From Eubacteriales bacterium (lineage in GTDB: Bacteria > Bacillota > Clostridia > Lachnospirales > Lachnospiraceae), in the NCBI GenBank assembly GCA_030524455.1, contig JAUNGT010000028.1:1-40554 (forward strand): a DNA stretch of 40,554 bases, given 5' to 3'. How positions within the stretch are numbered: position 1 is the stretch's first letter; every line of letters starts with the position of its first letter. This document shows positions 29,138 through 36,744 of the stretch, piece by piece. Below the pieces are notes generated by a model. The model was not told the DNA's origin. It saw only the letters and a program-made list of their open reading frames with translations, and ran no database searches. Both the position numbers and the translations under genes were made by a program.

Positions 29138-29262
29138 GGTTAAAAAACCTCCTGAAATATTGAATTGATGGTTACTGGTGGTGCAAAACGGCTCTGCTTC
29201 CCGCCCCCGGCGGAAAGTCCGTGCCGTGAATGGCCGTTCGTCCGGCCGTTACTGCAATTCTT

Positions 29263-29291
29263 ATTATACGAAAGCCCAACTGTGCGGTCAA
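29263..29291 (-). promoter_or_regulatory. Promoter of the split pfl operon
   Basis: On the minus strand, -35 TTGACC (29286-29291) and a perfect -10 TATAAT (29263-29268) are 17 bases apart. The leader is about 115 bases and contains a GGCCG/CGGCC hairpin (29232-29247). Together with the upstream AT-rich stretch this accounts for the 330-base gap between pflB and the DUF1858 gene. Confidence 0.8.
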
Positions 29292-29425
29292 GCCAATATC
29301 ATGTTCTTTTTTCCATACATTTCTGTGATTCAAAAGCCGTTTTTGTGTAGTCTGACGAAAAACATTTGTTAATTTTGTGACTTTGTGATAAAGGGACATG
29401 ATTTTCCTGAAATTTCCTGTGGGAC

Positions 29426-29461
29426 AAAAAAAGAAGCGCCGCAGGTTTCTCCCTGCAGCGC
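29426..29461 (-). terminator. Terminator of the DUF1858 gene
   Basis: On the minus strand, GCGCTGCAGG and CCTGCGGCGC pair (with one G-U) around a 6-base loop, followed by TTCTTTTTTT. It insulates the pfl promoter from the upstream gene. Confidence 0.9.
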
Positions 29462-29467
29462 CGCCGT

Positions 29468-29659
29468 TTAAATCTCGTCCAGCATTTCCATCAGGTTCTC
29501 AATCGGAATCCCGTGTACCATAGCCGCTTCCTCCAGCGTCTCGCCCTGAGACGCGGGGCAGCCAAGGCAGTGCATACCGATCTCCATCAGAACGGAAGCC
29601 GCGTTCATATCAATCCGCAGCACCTCGCCGATGGTCATGTCCTTGGTAAACTTTCCCAT
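29468..29659 (-). CDS. DUF1858 redox-disulfide domain protein
   Basis: A 63-residue protein of the DUF1858 family (domain associated with hybrid-cluster proteins). The pattern [20 protein letters not shown] is followed by [19 protein letters not shown], where the Cys-x-x-Cys pair is the presumed redox or metal site. Such proteins are common in anaerobes and their role is not settled. It has its own promoter (29727-29755) and terminator. It is transcribed towards pflB but independently of it. Confidence 0.9.
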   Translation of the reverse strand: MGKFTKDMTIGEVLRIDMNAASVLMEIGMHCLGCPASQGETLEEAAMVHGIPIENLMEMLDEI

Positions 29660-29726
29660 GGTGGCAACCTCCTTCTTATGATCACCGGCGGATCAAAGCC
29701 CGCCGTCTCATATTTTCCTGTCTGTC

Positions 29727-29755
29727 AGTATAATACATTCCCCGGAGTCTGGCAA
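29727..29755 (-). promoter_or_regulatory. Promoter of the DUF1858 gene
   Basis: On the minus strand, -35 TTGCCA (29750-29755) and -10 TATACT (29727-29732) are 17 bases apart, about 68 bases before the ATG. Confidence 0.65.
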
Positions 29756-29772
29756 CCTATACCGGAAAAATG

Positions 29773-30102
29773 TTACTCCATGATTTTTCTCCGGTAATTC
29801 TTCCTTCTGCGGTACTCGCTCCCGCCCAGGGTTACTTTCCGGTACTCATCCATCCGCTGCCGCCTGCCGGCGATCCGCTCCTCCAGCCCTGCCGGATGAT
29901 AGCTTTTACAGATCAGTGCAAACAGCTGCTGCACATAGCCAAGGCCCTGAGCGAGGGCGATGTCGAGCCGCATGAACCCCAGCAAAAGCATGTGATATGC
30001 CTTACTCCCTATCCGCTGCTGCGCCGGTCTCTCCTGTGCCAGGTAGGCCACCGCCAGTAAAAGAAGCACTGCTGCCGCCAGGATCATCATCGGTCCCTTC
30101 AT
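29773..30102 (-). CDS. Small membrane-anchored hypothetical protein, 109 aa
   Basis: No family is recognised. One N-terminal membrane helix (MMILAAAVLLLLAVAYLA) is followed by a cytoplasmic or external basic region: a helical middle (MLLLGFMRLDIALAQGLGYV) and an Arg/Lys-rich tail (EYRRRKNYRRKIME). The start at 30102 has GAGGGTGAG upstream and is preferred over a frame opening at 30123. A promoter at 30152-30181 suggests it is transcribed alone. Confidence 0.6.
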   Translation of the reverse strand: MKGPMMILAAAVLLLLAVAYLAQERPAQQRIGSKAYHMLLLGFMRLDIALAQGLGYVQQLFALICKSYHPAGLEERIAGRRQRMDEYRKVTLGGSEYRRRKNYRRKIME

Positions 30103-30151
30103 ACGCTCACCCTCTTTTCTCAAAAAAGCCGTGTCATATGTATCTGTTACT

Positions 30152-30181
30152 ATTTTAACGCCTCCCCCGCGGGGAAGTCAA
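30152..30181 (-). promoter_or_regulatory. Promoter of the 109-aa gene
   Basis: On the minus strand, -35 TTGACT (30176-30181) and -10 TAAAAT (30152-30157) are 18 bases apart. The spacer is GC-rich and self-complementary (CCCCGCGGGG). Confidence 0.55.
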
Positions 30182-30191
30182 CCGATTTCTC

Positions 30192-31040
30192 TCAGCCGGC
30201 CAAACTGCGTATCCCACAGAAATAAATCAGGACCAGCAGGCCCAGGGCGATCCGGTACCAGCCAAACACCTTGAAGTCATGCTTTTTGATGTAGCCCATC
30301 AGGAAACGGATCACCAGCACGGACACGAGAAAGGCCACCGCCATGCCGACAAGCAAAAGCACCGCTTCCGCCGCCGTAAAATGAAAGCCGAATTTGACCA
30401 GCTTTAAAAGGCTCGCGCCCAGCATAACCGGGATTGCCAGGAAAAAGGTAAATTCCGCCGCCACGGTGCGGGAAACGCCGAGCATCAGGCCGCCCAGGAT
30501 CGTCGCACCGGAGCGGGAGGTGCCGGGGAACACCGCCGCGATCAGCTGGAAAACACCGATCATCAAAGCATCCTTATAGCTCAGCTGCGCCAGGCTGCGG
30601 ACCCGCGCCCTTTTTCCCCGGTTGGCATTCTCGATGAGGATGAAGCCCACGCCGAACAGGATCAGCATGACGGCCACCACCACCGGCGTATAGAGATATT
30701 TCTCCAAAAATTCGTCAAACAAAAGTCCCACTACGGCCGCGGGGATGCAGGCCGCCAGGATCTTGAACCACATCGTAAAAATCTCTTTTTTGATCACCGT
30801 CCCCTTCTTCCGTTTGAAATCAAAGGGCCAGATCTGCTTCCAGAACAGCAGCACCACCGCCAGGATCGCGCCCAGCTGGATCACCACCAGAAACATATCC
30901 CAGAATTCCCGGCTCACATTCATGTGCACGAATTCATCCAGCAAAATCATATGCCCGGTGCTGCTCACCGGCAGCCACTCCGTGATGCCCTCCACGATTC
31001 CAAACAGGACCGCCTTTAAAATCTCAACCACTGATAACAC
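30192..31040 (-). CDS. uppP: Undecaprenyl-diphosphatase (BacA/UppP)
   Basis: A 282-residue integral membrane enzyme that recycles undecaprenyl diphosphate to the monophosphate lipid carrier for cell-wall synthesis. The first active-site motif is GIVEGITEWLPVSSTGH (residues 14-30), the second FPGTSRSGATILGGLMLG. About eight hydrophobic segments are visible. Translation starts at GTG with AGGAGG 7 bases upstream. It lies 21 bases after the patatin-like gene, in the same direction. Confidence 0.95.
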   Translation of the reverse strand: MLSVVEILKAVLFGIVEGITEWLPVSSTGHMILLDEFVHMNVSREFWDMFLVVIQLGAILAVVLLFWKQIWPFDFKRKKGTVIKKEIFTMWFKILAACIPAAVVGLLFDEFLEKYLYTPVVVAVMLILFGVGFILIENANRGKRARVRSLAQLSYKDALMIGVFQLIAAVFPGTSRSGATILGGLMLGVSRTVAAEFTFFLAIPVMLGASLLKLVKFGFHFTAAEAVLLLVGMAVAFLVSVLVIRFLMGYIKKHDFKVFGWYRIALGLLVLIYFCGIRSLAG

Positions 31041-31061
31041 CTGTCATCCTCCTTCTCCTTG

Positions 31062-31913
31062 TCAATCCCTCAAAAATGCCAGCAGCTCGTCTCTGCGGGC
31101 AGCCGCCTCCGCATAGCCCTCCTCGTAAAAGGCACGGAGCTTTTCCCGGTCCTTCTCCACGCGCCCCACGCCTCCTGCGTGCCTGGGCCGGAGCACAAGG
31201 GCCCTTCCGTTCTTCACCTGCTCCTCCATATAGTCCAGCGTCCGGTTGTATTCGATATGACGGTTTTTCATCAGCTCGTACACTTTGGGGTAACGGGCAT
31301 ATCTGGCGCGGATCACCTCCAGATGCCGGGCGGGAAGCCGCCGGTAGCCCTCCTCCTTCGTCATCACAACCACGTTTTTACGGCAGCCGTCCGTCACCGC
31401 GTGCAGAAGCGGGATCGAATCCGCCAGGCCGCCGTCCAGATACAGCTGCCCGCCGATCTCCACGTTCCGGGAGACCAGCGGCATGGAAGCGGAAGCCCGC
31501 ACCGCCTCGATATCCCGGCGCATATCCCGCATCGGCAAATACTCCGCCAGCCCGGTGCGAATGTTGGTCACTACCGCATAGCCCCGGCACGGATTTTTTT
31601 CAAAGGCCTCATAGTCAAATGGATTCAATCGCTCGGGGATATCGTAATAGCACATCTGCGCATTAAAAAAATCCCCGGTCCGCACAAGGCTCGAGAGCCC
31701 CCAGTAATTCCTGTCATCCAGATAATCCGTCATTACCGCATAGGCCCTGCCCCGCTGTCCCGACAGATAGCTGCACAGGCAGCAGGCTCCCGCCGACACC
31801 CCGTAGGCCTTGGCAAAATCAATTCCCTCGTCCAGAAAGAAGTCCAGCACGCCGGCGGTATAGACGCCCTTCATCGCGCCTCCCTCCAGCACCAGACCAG
31901 CCTGATATACCAT
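31062..31913 (-). CDS. Patatin-like phospholipase
   Basis: A 283-residue serine lipase of the patatin/RssA-YjjU group. The oxyanion loop is LVLEGGAMKGVYTAGVLD (residues 7-24), the nucleophile elbow is YGVSAGAC with Ser40, and the catalytic Asp lies in QLYLDGGLADSIPL. It probably hydrolyses acyl lipids in the cytoplasm; the substrate is unknown. The start at 31913 (MVYQAG) has AGGAGG 7 bases upstream; a longer upstream frame overlaps the aminotransferase gene and is rejected. It is 22 bases from the aminotransferase gene, so the two are co-transcribed. Confidence 0.9.
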   Translation of the reverse strand: MVYQAGLVLEGGAMKGVYTAGVLDFFLDEGIDFAKAYGVSAGACCLCSYLSGQRGRAYAVMTDYLDDRNYWGLSSLVRTGDFFNAQMCYYDIPERLNPFDYEAFEKNPCRGYAVVTNIRTGLAEYLPMRDMRRDIEAVRASASMPLVSRNVEIGGQLYLDGGLADSIPLLHAVTDGCRKNVVVMTKEEGYRRLPARHLEVIRARYARYPKVYELMKNRHIEYNRTLDYMEEQVKNGRALVLRPRHAGGVGRVEKDREKLRAFYEEGYAEAAARRDELLAFLRD

Positions 31914-31935
31914 CCTTATGCCTCCTGTTTCTCCG

Positions 31936-33132
31936 TCATACCTGCCTGCCGTAGGTCTCACGCACAAAGCGCCGCAGCACCGGCAGGGAGCGCTCCACCT
32001 TCTCCGTCCCGACGCAGTAAGCCATCCGGAAATAGCCCGGACAGCCGAAGGAATCCGCCGGCACCAGGACCAGATCGTAATCCAGCGCCTTGCGGCAAAA
32101 GGCAGCCGCATCCTCCTCCAGAGCCTTCGGGAAAATGTAGAAGGTTCCCTGCGGCTTTACCACCTCGAAGCCGCAATCCGTCAGGCAATCGTAGAGCAGA
32201 TTCCTGTTTTTTTCGTACACGGAAAAATCCGCCGTCTGATCCAGCACGCGGGCCACCGCCAGCTGCATCAGGGAGGAGGGGCAGTTGTGCCCGATCCCGC
32301 GGGAAATCTGCCCGCACATGTTCACAATCTCCGCCGCCTCCGGGCAGGCCGGATTCACCGCCAGATAGCCGATCCGCTCCCCGGGGATGGACAGGGCCTT
32401 CGAGAAGGAATAACAGGAAATCGTATTTCTGTAAAATTTGGAGACGTAGGGCTGCGTCTGCCCGTCGAACACAATCTCCCGATAGGGCTCGTCGGAAATC
32501 AGGAAAATATCGTGTCCGTACTCCGCCGCCTTTTTCTCCATCAGCTCCGCCAGCCTCGCAAGCGTCGCAGCCGAATATACCGCGCCGGAGGGATTGTTGG
32601 GCGTGTTTACCAGCACGGCGGCCACCTTCGGCCCCAGCATTTTTTCAAAGGCGTCAAAATCAATCTGAAAGCTTGTCGTGTCTGCCGGGACGACACGCAG
32701 CTTTGCCCCGGTCAGCTCCACATACGGATGGTATTCCGGGAAAAAGGGCGCGAACGTCAGCACCTCGTCCCCCGGACAGGTCACGGCCCGCAATGCGTGC
32801 GCGATCGCCGCTGCCGCCGCCGACACCGGAAAAATATGCTCCGGCCCGTATTCCATATCAAAGCGCCTGTTCAGGGAATCCGCAATCGCCTTTTTCACGG
32901 AAGGGATTCCCAGCGTCGGGCTGTAGCCGTGCAGCCTCATCGGATCCTCCTCTTCGACCAGCGAAAGCAACGCCCGCCGAAACGCCTCCGGCGCGGGCAC
33001 GGAAGGGTTCCCCAGGCTATAGTCAAATACATTCTCTGCGCCGATCTGCTGCGCCCTCCTGCCCGCCGCCTCAGAAAGCTGGCGGATCACGGACTTCTGG
33101 CCCAGCATCGACCTGTATTGTTCTGCGATCAT
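31936..33132 (-). CDS. PLP-dependent aminotransferase, class I/II
   Basis: A 398-residue fold-type I aminotransferase of normal length. The substrate region NTPNNPSGAVYS (176-187), the cofactor Asp214 and Tyr217 in ISDEPYREI, and the Schiff-base Lys245 in SYSFSKALSIPGERIGY are present. It resembles aspartate/aromatic aminotransferases of Firmicutes, but the amino-acid substrate cannot be read from sequence. AGGAGG lies 7 bases before the ATG. A possible extended -10 (TGCTAGAAT) lies just upstream at about 33155-33163. It heads the run with the patatin gene and uppP. Confidence 0.9.
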   Translation of the reverse strand: MIAEQYRSMLGQKSVIRQLSEAAGRRAQQIGAENVFDYSLGNPSVPAPEAFRRALLSLVEEEDPMRLHGYSPTLGIPSVKKAIADSLNRRFDMEYGPEHIFPVSAAAAAIAHALRAVTCPGDEVLTFAPFFPEYHPYVELTGAKLRVVPADTTSFQIDFDAFEKMLGPKVAAVLVNTPNNPSGAVYSAATLARLAELMEKKAAEYGHDIFLISDEPYREIVFDGQTQPYVSKFYRNTISCYSFSKALSIPGERIGYLAVNPACPEAAEIVNMCGQISRGIGHNCPSSLMQLAVARVLDQTADFSVYEKNRNLLYDCLTDCGFEVVKPQGTFYIFPKALEEDAAAFCRKALDYDLVLVPADSFGCPGYFRMAYCVGTEKVERSLPVLRRFVRETYGRQV

Positions 33133-33205
33133 ATCTCATCCTCCTGTTCCCATTGATTCTAGCACAGAATTTTCCGTAATTCCACTTTTTCTTCCCTCCC
33201 GGGGA

Positions 33206-33214
33206 TGGTATAAT
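33206..33214 (+). promoter_or_regulatory. Extended -10 promoter of the ROK kinase gene
   Basis: TGGTATAAT, a perfect extended -10 element, lies 40 bases before the ATG. No good -35 hexamer is present at the normal distance. Confidence 0.6.
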
Positions 33215-33253
33215 TCAACCATAATCCAAAACCAAAGAACGAAAGGAATCCTC

Positions 33254-34216
33254 ATGGAAAAATATATCGGCGTTGATTTGGGCGGCACAAACATCAAGGT
33301 TTCCGTTTTCGACGAGACCTTCCGCAAGCTCGGGGAGAGACGCGCCCCCACGGAGGTGCGCTTCGGCTCCGGTCATGTGCTGCAGCGCATCCTGGACACG
33401 GTCACCGGTCTTCTGGAGGAGCTGAAGCTTTCGGAGGAGCAGATCTCCTGCATGGGGATCGGCGTTCCCGGCATCCTGGACATCAAAAACGGAATCTCCC
33501 GCTTTTCCCCGAACTTCCCGAAATGGGCGGAGGTCCCCATCGTGGCCTGGATGGAAAATCACCTGCACATCCCCACCTATATCGACAACGACGCCCGCGT
33601 CAATCTCTACGGCGAGTGGAAATTCGGCGCTGGCCAGAACCGCAGCAACGTGCTGATGATCACTCTGGGCACAGGCCTGGGCGGGGCGGCGGTGGTGGAC
33701 GGACGCGTGATCTACGGTGCGACCGGCTCCGCCGGGGAAATCGGCCACATCAATATGTTCCGGCAGGGACGGGAATGCCGCTGCGGCAGCTCCGGCTGTC
33801 TGGGCCGCTACGTCTCCGCGCTCGGCATCCTGCGCACCTTCCGCGAAAAGGTACAGGCGGGACAAAGCAGCGTTATCTGCGACTGGGTGCAGGGCGATCT
33901 GGAGCAGGTCACCGCCGACATGCTCTCCAAAGCCTACGACGAGGGCGACCCTCTGGCGATTGAGACCATGCGGGAGACCGGCGAGCTCTTAGGCTACGGC
34001 CTCTGCGCCGTATTCAGCCTCTACAACCCCGAGATCATCATTTTCGGAGGAGGCATGTCCAATATGGGGGACCGGCTGTTGCAGTACACCAAGGATGTGC
34101 TGGACAGCCACGCTCTCCGCATCCCGCACAGCGCCTGCACCATTGTCACCGCCGTTTTGGGGGACGCCGCCGGAATGCTGGGAGCCGCCGCCTATGCCAA
34201 AGAGCAGCTCGGATAG
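33254..34216 (+). CDS. ROK family sugar kinase
   Basis: A 320-residue ROK kinase, probably acting on glucose or an amino sugar. The phosphate-binding loop is IGVDLGGTNIKVSVFD (5-20), the catalytic Asp113 is in YIDNDARVNLYGE, and MITLGTGLGGAAVVDG follows. The zinc site is GEIGHINMF with His165 and ECRCGSSGCLG with Cys175, Cys177 and Cys182. ROK proteins usually have GCLE; here that Glu is Gly184. There is no N-terminal DNA-binding domain, so it is an enzyme and not a repressor. AAAGGA lies 6 bases before the ATG. It is monocistronic and ends at the hairpin at 34254-34304. Confidence 0.9.
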   Translation: MEKYIGVDLGGTNIKVSVFDETFRKLGERRAPTEVRFGSGHVLQRILDTVTGLLEELKLSEEQISCMGIGVPGILDIKNGISRFSPNFPKWAEVPIVAWMENHLHIPTYIDNDARVNLYGEWKFGAGQNRSNVLMITLGTGLGGAAVVDGRVIYGATGSAGEIGHINMFRQGRECRCGSSGCLGRYVSALGILRTFREKVQAGQSSVICDWVQGDLEQVTADMLSKAYDEGDPLAIETMRETGELLGYGLCAVFSLYNPEIIIFGGGMSNMGDRLLQYTKDVLDSHALRIPHSACTIVTAVLGDAAGMLGAAAYAKEQLG

Positions 34217-34253
34217 GAGAAGATTTTCTTCCCCCTATCCGCCGCGATACCGC

Positions 34254-34304
34254 AAAAAACCGCCGTCCTGCCGGAAGAAGCGTTCCGATCGGGCGGCGGT
34301 TTTT
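34254..34304. terminator. Bidirectional terminator between the ROK gene and cobS-like gene
   Basis: AAAAAACCGCCGTCC and GGGCGGCGGTTTTT pair (one G-U) around a 25-base loop. A and T runs flank both sides, so it can serve the ROK gene and the convergent gene ending at 34318. Confidence 0.85.
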
Positions 34305-34317
34305 ATCTGTCCTGTAT

Positions 34318-35106
34318 TTACAGCTCCCCGGCGATATCCAGCCGGGTGATGATATTGGTCAAAAGCACCACCAGCGGCATCATGATCTCGCACACCTGCA
34401 CGAAAAAGCAGGCGATATCCTCGGTGATCCCTCCGAAATGGTGGAAGGCTACATAGCAATAATAGGCGAATGCGATCAGCGCCCCCAGAAGGCAGGGAAT
34501 CGCCACCGTAATATCGCAGAGCATCATGCCCGCCACACTGAACGCCACATAGGCAATCAGAAAGGCCACCACCACTGCCTTGCTGATCCCATCGCCCACA
34601 TACATGGAGCATTTGCTCTCCTGCGTGTGCGGAAAGCAGACGATGGAAAGGCCGTAAAGCGCGCGGGACAGCATAAAGCCATAGGCAAGCACCGGCCAGC
34701 TGTCAAGCGGCATCTCGCTCCAGAGCCCCACAATGATAAAAAAGTAGCAGACGCAGATGATAATTGCAAAGTAACCGCTGTGGGAATCCTTCAGGATCTC
34801 CAGCTTTCCCTCCCGGGGCTGGTGGGAGCAGAGCGCGTCCACCGTCCGGAAAAAGCCGTCCAGGAAAGCGCCGCTGGACAGAAAAATCGGAAGCATCACG
34901 CAGACTACCGCTCCCAGCAGATCCTTATCGATCAGATAAGGGCTGATGACCTGCCACTGTTTTATCAAAACCCCGATTATCGCTCCGATCAGCGGCACAA
35001 AAATCAGGATATATTTCATGTTTTCCCGGTTCTTCTCAATCTGGCGTGCCGGAAAAACGGAATACATGGAAAACGCCAGACGGAAGCTTGTCCATACCTG
35101 CTTCAT
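34318..35106 (-). CDS. CobS-like adenosylcobinamide-GDP ribazoletransferase
   Basis: A 262-residue polytopic membrane protein of the CobS family, which joins adenosylcobinamide-GDP to alpha-ribazole in the last step of cobalamin synthesis. The signature region is recognisable: GAFLDGFFRTVDALCS (79-94) and REGKLEILKDSHSGYFAI (98-115). In typical CobS the motif reads H-L/I-D-G-x-x-D-T-x-D-A; here His is Phe81 and the middle Asp is Arg87, while Asp83 and Asp90 remain. No other cob genes are in the window. The start at 35106 (MKQVWTSF) has AAGGGAGAGGT upstream. Activity is uncertain. Confidence 0.75.
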   Translation of the reverse strand: MKQVWTSFRLAFSMYSVFPARQIEKNRENMKYILIFVPLIGAIIGVLIKQWQVISPYLIDKDLLGAVVCVMLPIFLSSGAFLDGFFRTVDALCSHQPREGKLEILKDSHSGYFAIIICVCYFFIIVGLWSEMPLDSWPVLAYGFMLSRALYGLSIVCFPHTQESKCSMYVGDGISKAVVVAFLIAYVAFSVAGMMLCDITVAIPCLLGALIAFAYYCYVAFHHFGGITEDIACFFVQVCEIMMPLVVLLTNIITRLDIAGEL

Positions 35107-35154
35107 TTCACGCACCTCTCCCTTCGGATCTCGCACGGCATACCGCCGTCCCCG

Positions 35155-36318
35155 TTATTCCAGGACCACATCATCCGCATGCTCGTCCCAGATCAGGCAG
35201 ATCCAGGTTTTTCCGCGGTTTAACTCGATGGGATTACCGTCCCCGTCCACATACAGCGCCGGATCCGTATCCGCATAGCGGGACCAGGTGCCCTCCACCA
35301 TCTTGCCTCCGGTAAATACCTGCACCTTGTATTTGCTTAAATCCGCGCCTTCCTGCCAGCCGCCGTGCACATCGAAGGCCATATAGCCCTTGTCGTCCCG
35401 AAACTCGCCGTTGCAGTACTGGAAAATCACGTTGTCCACCGCCAGCTGCTCGCCGGTCGTTTCATCGATATGCTCGCCGCCGTACTGATACCGGTAGTAT
35501 TTGCCGTCCTCCGGATTATATTCAAAGCGCGCCTGCACGTTGGAATAGCCGTTTGCGACGCCTTCCCTGGTGCCGCCCGGATACATCACGCTCACGCTCT
35601 TTTCCCCGTCGTGATCCGCCTTCTCTCCCAGCGGGGCAAAGGCAAACTTCTGCTTGTGGGTATCGTGATAGGTCAGGCTGTAGTCGAATTTCTCCGCCGC
35701 CTCCAGCAGCGCCTCCCCGGTGGTGTACACGTTGTGGGGAGCCTTTCTGGCGTCGGTACGCATGAAGGCCTTGGAGGCCGGACGGTCAATGCCCGCCACC
35801 GCGCCGCTGATGTTGTCCACCAGATCGCTGTTGAGCAAATCGCCCACATAAACGGTAGCCTGTCCGAAATGAGCGTAGATCGCGTCAAACTCCAGCGCGC
35901 AGTACACAAAATAATCCCGGCTGCTGCGCACATAGCCGATCGTACCCATATCCTGCCAGTTCTCAAACAGGGGCATCAAACGCGTCACATCCGCGCCCTC
36001 CATGGGCGCCTCATAAATGACGGAGGCCTCTCCGATCCCCGCCTGGGGCGTGCCCGCCTTGATATTATTGATCATCACCGCCATGGGTCTTTGATTGCGC
36101 TGCTCCTCCGTCACCTCAAGCCCGGTCAGATAGCTGGTAGGCACGCTGTCCTGCTCCGCAATGCTCTCCACCTCGCTCTCGGCTGCCGACACGTTTTCCG
36201 CTGTCTCCTCCTGCACGCTTTCAGGGGCCTGAGATTCCCCGGCCGCGTCTGTATTGCCGCAGCCGCCCAGCATAGCCGCCAGCCCCAGCGCCAGGCAAAA
36301 TAAACTGATTTTTCTCAT
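35155..36318 (-). CDS. DUF3048 (YerB-like) lipoprotein
   Basis: A 387-residue lipoprotein. The signal sequence ends in the lipobox LGGC (Cys at about residue 20), followed by a Glu/Ser-rich linker (about 25-55). The rest is DUF3048: RPMAVMINNIKAGTPQAGIG, VIYEAPMEGADVTRLMPLFE, YVRSSRDYFVYCALEFDAIY and the C-terminal part with RGKTWICLIWDE. YerB-type proteins are extracytoplasmic and of unknown function. The start at 36318 has GGGAGA 6 bases upstream. It lies 48 bases before the CobS-like gene in the same direction and may be co-transcribed with it. Confidence 0.9.
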   Translation of the reverse strand: MRKISLFCLALGLAAMLGGCGNTDAAGESQAPESVQEETAENVSAAESEVESIAEQDSVPTSYLTGLEVTEEQRNQRPMAVMINNIKAGTPQAGIGEASVIYEAPMEGADVTRLMPLFENWQDMGTIGYVRSSRDYFVYCALEFDAIYAHFGQATVYVGDLLNSDLVDNISGAVAGIDRPASKAFMRTDARKAPHNVYTTGEALLEAAEKFDYSLTYHDTHKQKFAFAPLGEKADHDGEKSVSVMYPGGTREGVANGYSNVQARFEYNPEDGKYYRYQYGGEHIDETTGEQLAVDNVIFQYCNGEFRDDKGYMAFDVHGGWQEGADLSKYKVQVFTGGKMVEGTWSRYADTDPALYVDGDGNPIELNRGKTWICLIWDEHADDVVLE

Positions 36319-36440
36319 TGATTCTCTCCCGAACATCTTTTTCTATGGATCCCTAAGAAGGGCACACTGACTGATTTTACCTATTGTACTCCCGAATGCC
36401 ACAAAAATCCAGTATTTTTCTTATTTTCTGCAAATATATG

Positions 36441-36631
36441 GCAACAGTTCAGCCAGCCGGGAGTAAACGGCCAAAATCGTGCTCGCACGAATTTTGGTCT
36501 GTTGCTTCCGGCTGAGGGAGCGCCCGATTATGAGCAGGAAACGGCGTTCCGCCTTATTCCACAGTTAGCCGCGAAGCGGCGGAAAGCGCGTTAGCGCGGC
36601 TTTGCGAATGGCGCGGGCTGGACTGTTACAA
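36441..36631. repeat. Dispersed structured repeat, copy 2
   Basis: This element matches the reverse complement of 21909-22095 almost throughout: it begins GCAACAGTTCAGCCAGCCGG, contains AAAATCGTGCTCGCACGAAT and GAGGGAGCGCCCGATTATGA, and ends GGCTTTGCGAATGGCGCGGG plus CTGGACTGTTACA. It differs by an extra segment of about 28 bases near 36535-36563. It lies between asnS and the DUF3048 gene and, with the terminator at 36688-36721, fills that 426-base gap. Confidence 0.85.
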
Positions 36632-36642
36632 TATATATACCC

Positions 36643-36667
36643 GCGCGGCTTTGCGAATGGCGCGGGC
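36643..36667. repeat. Short direct duplication next to repeat copy 2
   Basis: About 25 bases (GCGCGGCTTTGCGAATGGCG and flanks) repeat exactly the segment at 36594-36618 within copy 2. A short AT run (ATATATATAC) lies between the two. Confidence 0.8.
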
Positions 36668-36687
36668 CGAACCTCCCCTCCCTGATT

Positions 36688-36721
36688 CGAAAAGAGCCGC
36701 CGCACCAAAAAGTGCGGCGGC
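36688..36721 (-). terminator. Terminator of asnS
   Basis: On the minus strand, GCCGCCGCAC and GTGCGGCGGC form a perfect 10-bp stem with a short loop, followed by TCTTTTCG. It is just downstream of the asnS stop. Confidence 0.9.
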
Positions 36722-36744
36722 CCCTCACAGCCCTGTATATCGTT

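Noticed and set aside
29330..29400. Possible Rex or Fnr-type operator upstream of the pfl promoter (TTGTTAATTTTGTGACTTTGTGATAA region)
   Set aside because: Half-sites such as TTGTTAA and TTTGTGA are present, but no palindrome with correct spacing was found, and the site lies about 60 bases or more upstream of the -35.
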